From NCBI GenBank assembly GCA_031273585.1, contig JAISRP010000047.1:1-6682 (forward strand): a DNA stretch of 6,682 nt. Reading direction: 5' to 3'. Position numbers and translations under genes: made by a program. The notes beneath the pieces were generated by a model, which had not been told where the DNA came from, did no database searches, and was given only the letters and a program-made list of their open reading frames with translations. Shown piece after piece: positions 6,605 to 6,682 of the stretch (positions within the stretch are counted from its first letter, which is position 1; every line of letters starts with the position of its first letter). Origin of the DNA: Synergistaceae bacterium (GTDB lineage: Bacteria; Synergistota; Synergistia; Synergistales; Synergistaceae).

Positions 6605-6682
6605 TATCGGCAATATATTTTGAATATCACCAGTTTATGACAATTTACGGCTGTTTGCGTTCATGCCATGCTGCGCGCGGCA

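Overview
The window carries six protein-coding genes, all on the minus strand, in two blocks separated by a 543-base non-coding region. Reading in the direction of transcription (high to low coordinates), the first block is groES-groEL, preceded by a perfect CIRCE operator. The second block is guaA-larB-panE-trmB, packed like an operon (gaps of 4, 52 and 12 bases); trmB runs off the left edge. No gene on the plus strand is convincing. The long plus-strand reading frames are GC-rich shadows of the minus-strand genes.

The organism is a bacterium with GC-rich coding DNA, AT-rich intergenic DNA, strong Shine-Dalgarno sites and HrcA/CIRCE-type heat-shock control. The GroEL and GuaA sequences and the presence of LarB suggest an anaerobe of the Synergistota or a clostridial-type Bacillota lineage. 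This is an impression from the proteins, not a proven placement.

Layout: 6459-6682 holds the groESL control region (putative promoter, CIRCE, RBS, and an upstream direct repeat). 6458-4469 encodes the GroES/GroEL chaperonin, followed by a strong hairpin terminator at 4398-4426. 4330-4185 looks like an independent small-RNA gene: a near-consensus promoter (TTGACA, 17 bases, CATAAT) behind an AT-rich tract, about 88 transcribed bases with a tandem C-rich repeat, and a perfect 17-bp terminator hairpin. 4184-3926 contains a weaker promoter and a short leader for guaA. 3925-1 encodes GMP synthase, the nickel-pincer-cofactor enzyme LarB, a ketopantoate-reductase-family enzyme and the tRNA m7G46 methyltransferase TrmB.

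The protein genes are mostly familiar housekeeping genes. The most interesting item is the small-RNA candidate, whose repeated C-rich boxes could pair with purine-rich ribosome-binding sites, including that of the downstream guaA. Other points of note are a hairpin inserted between the guaA Shine-Dalgarno and start codon, larB without its usual lar partners in view, and an Asp-to-Cys change in the TrmB signature motif.
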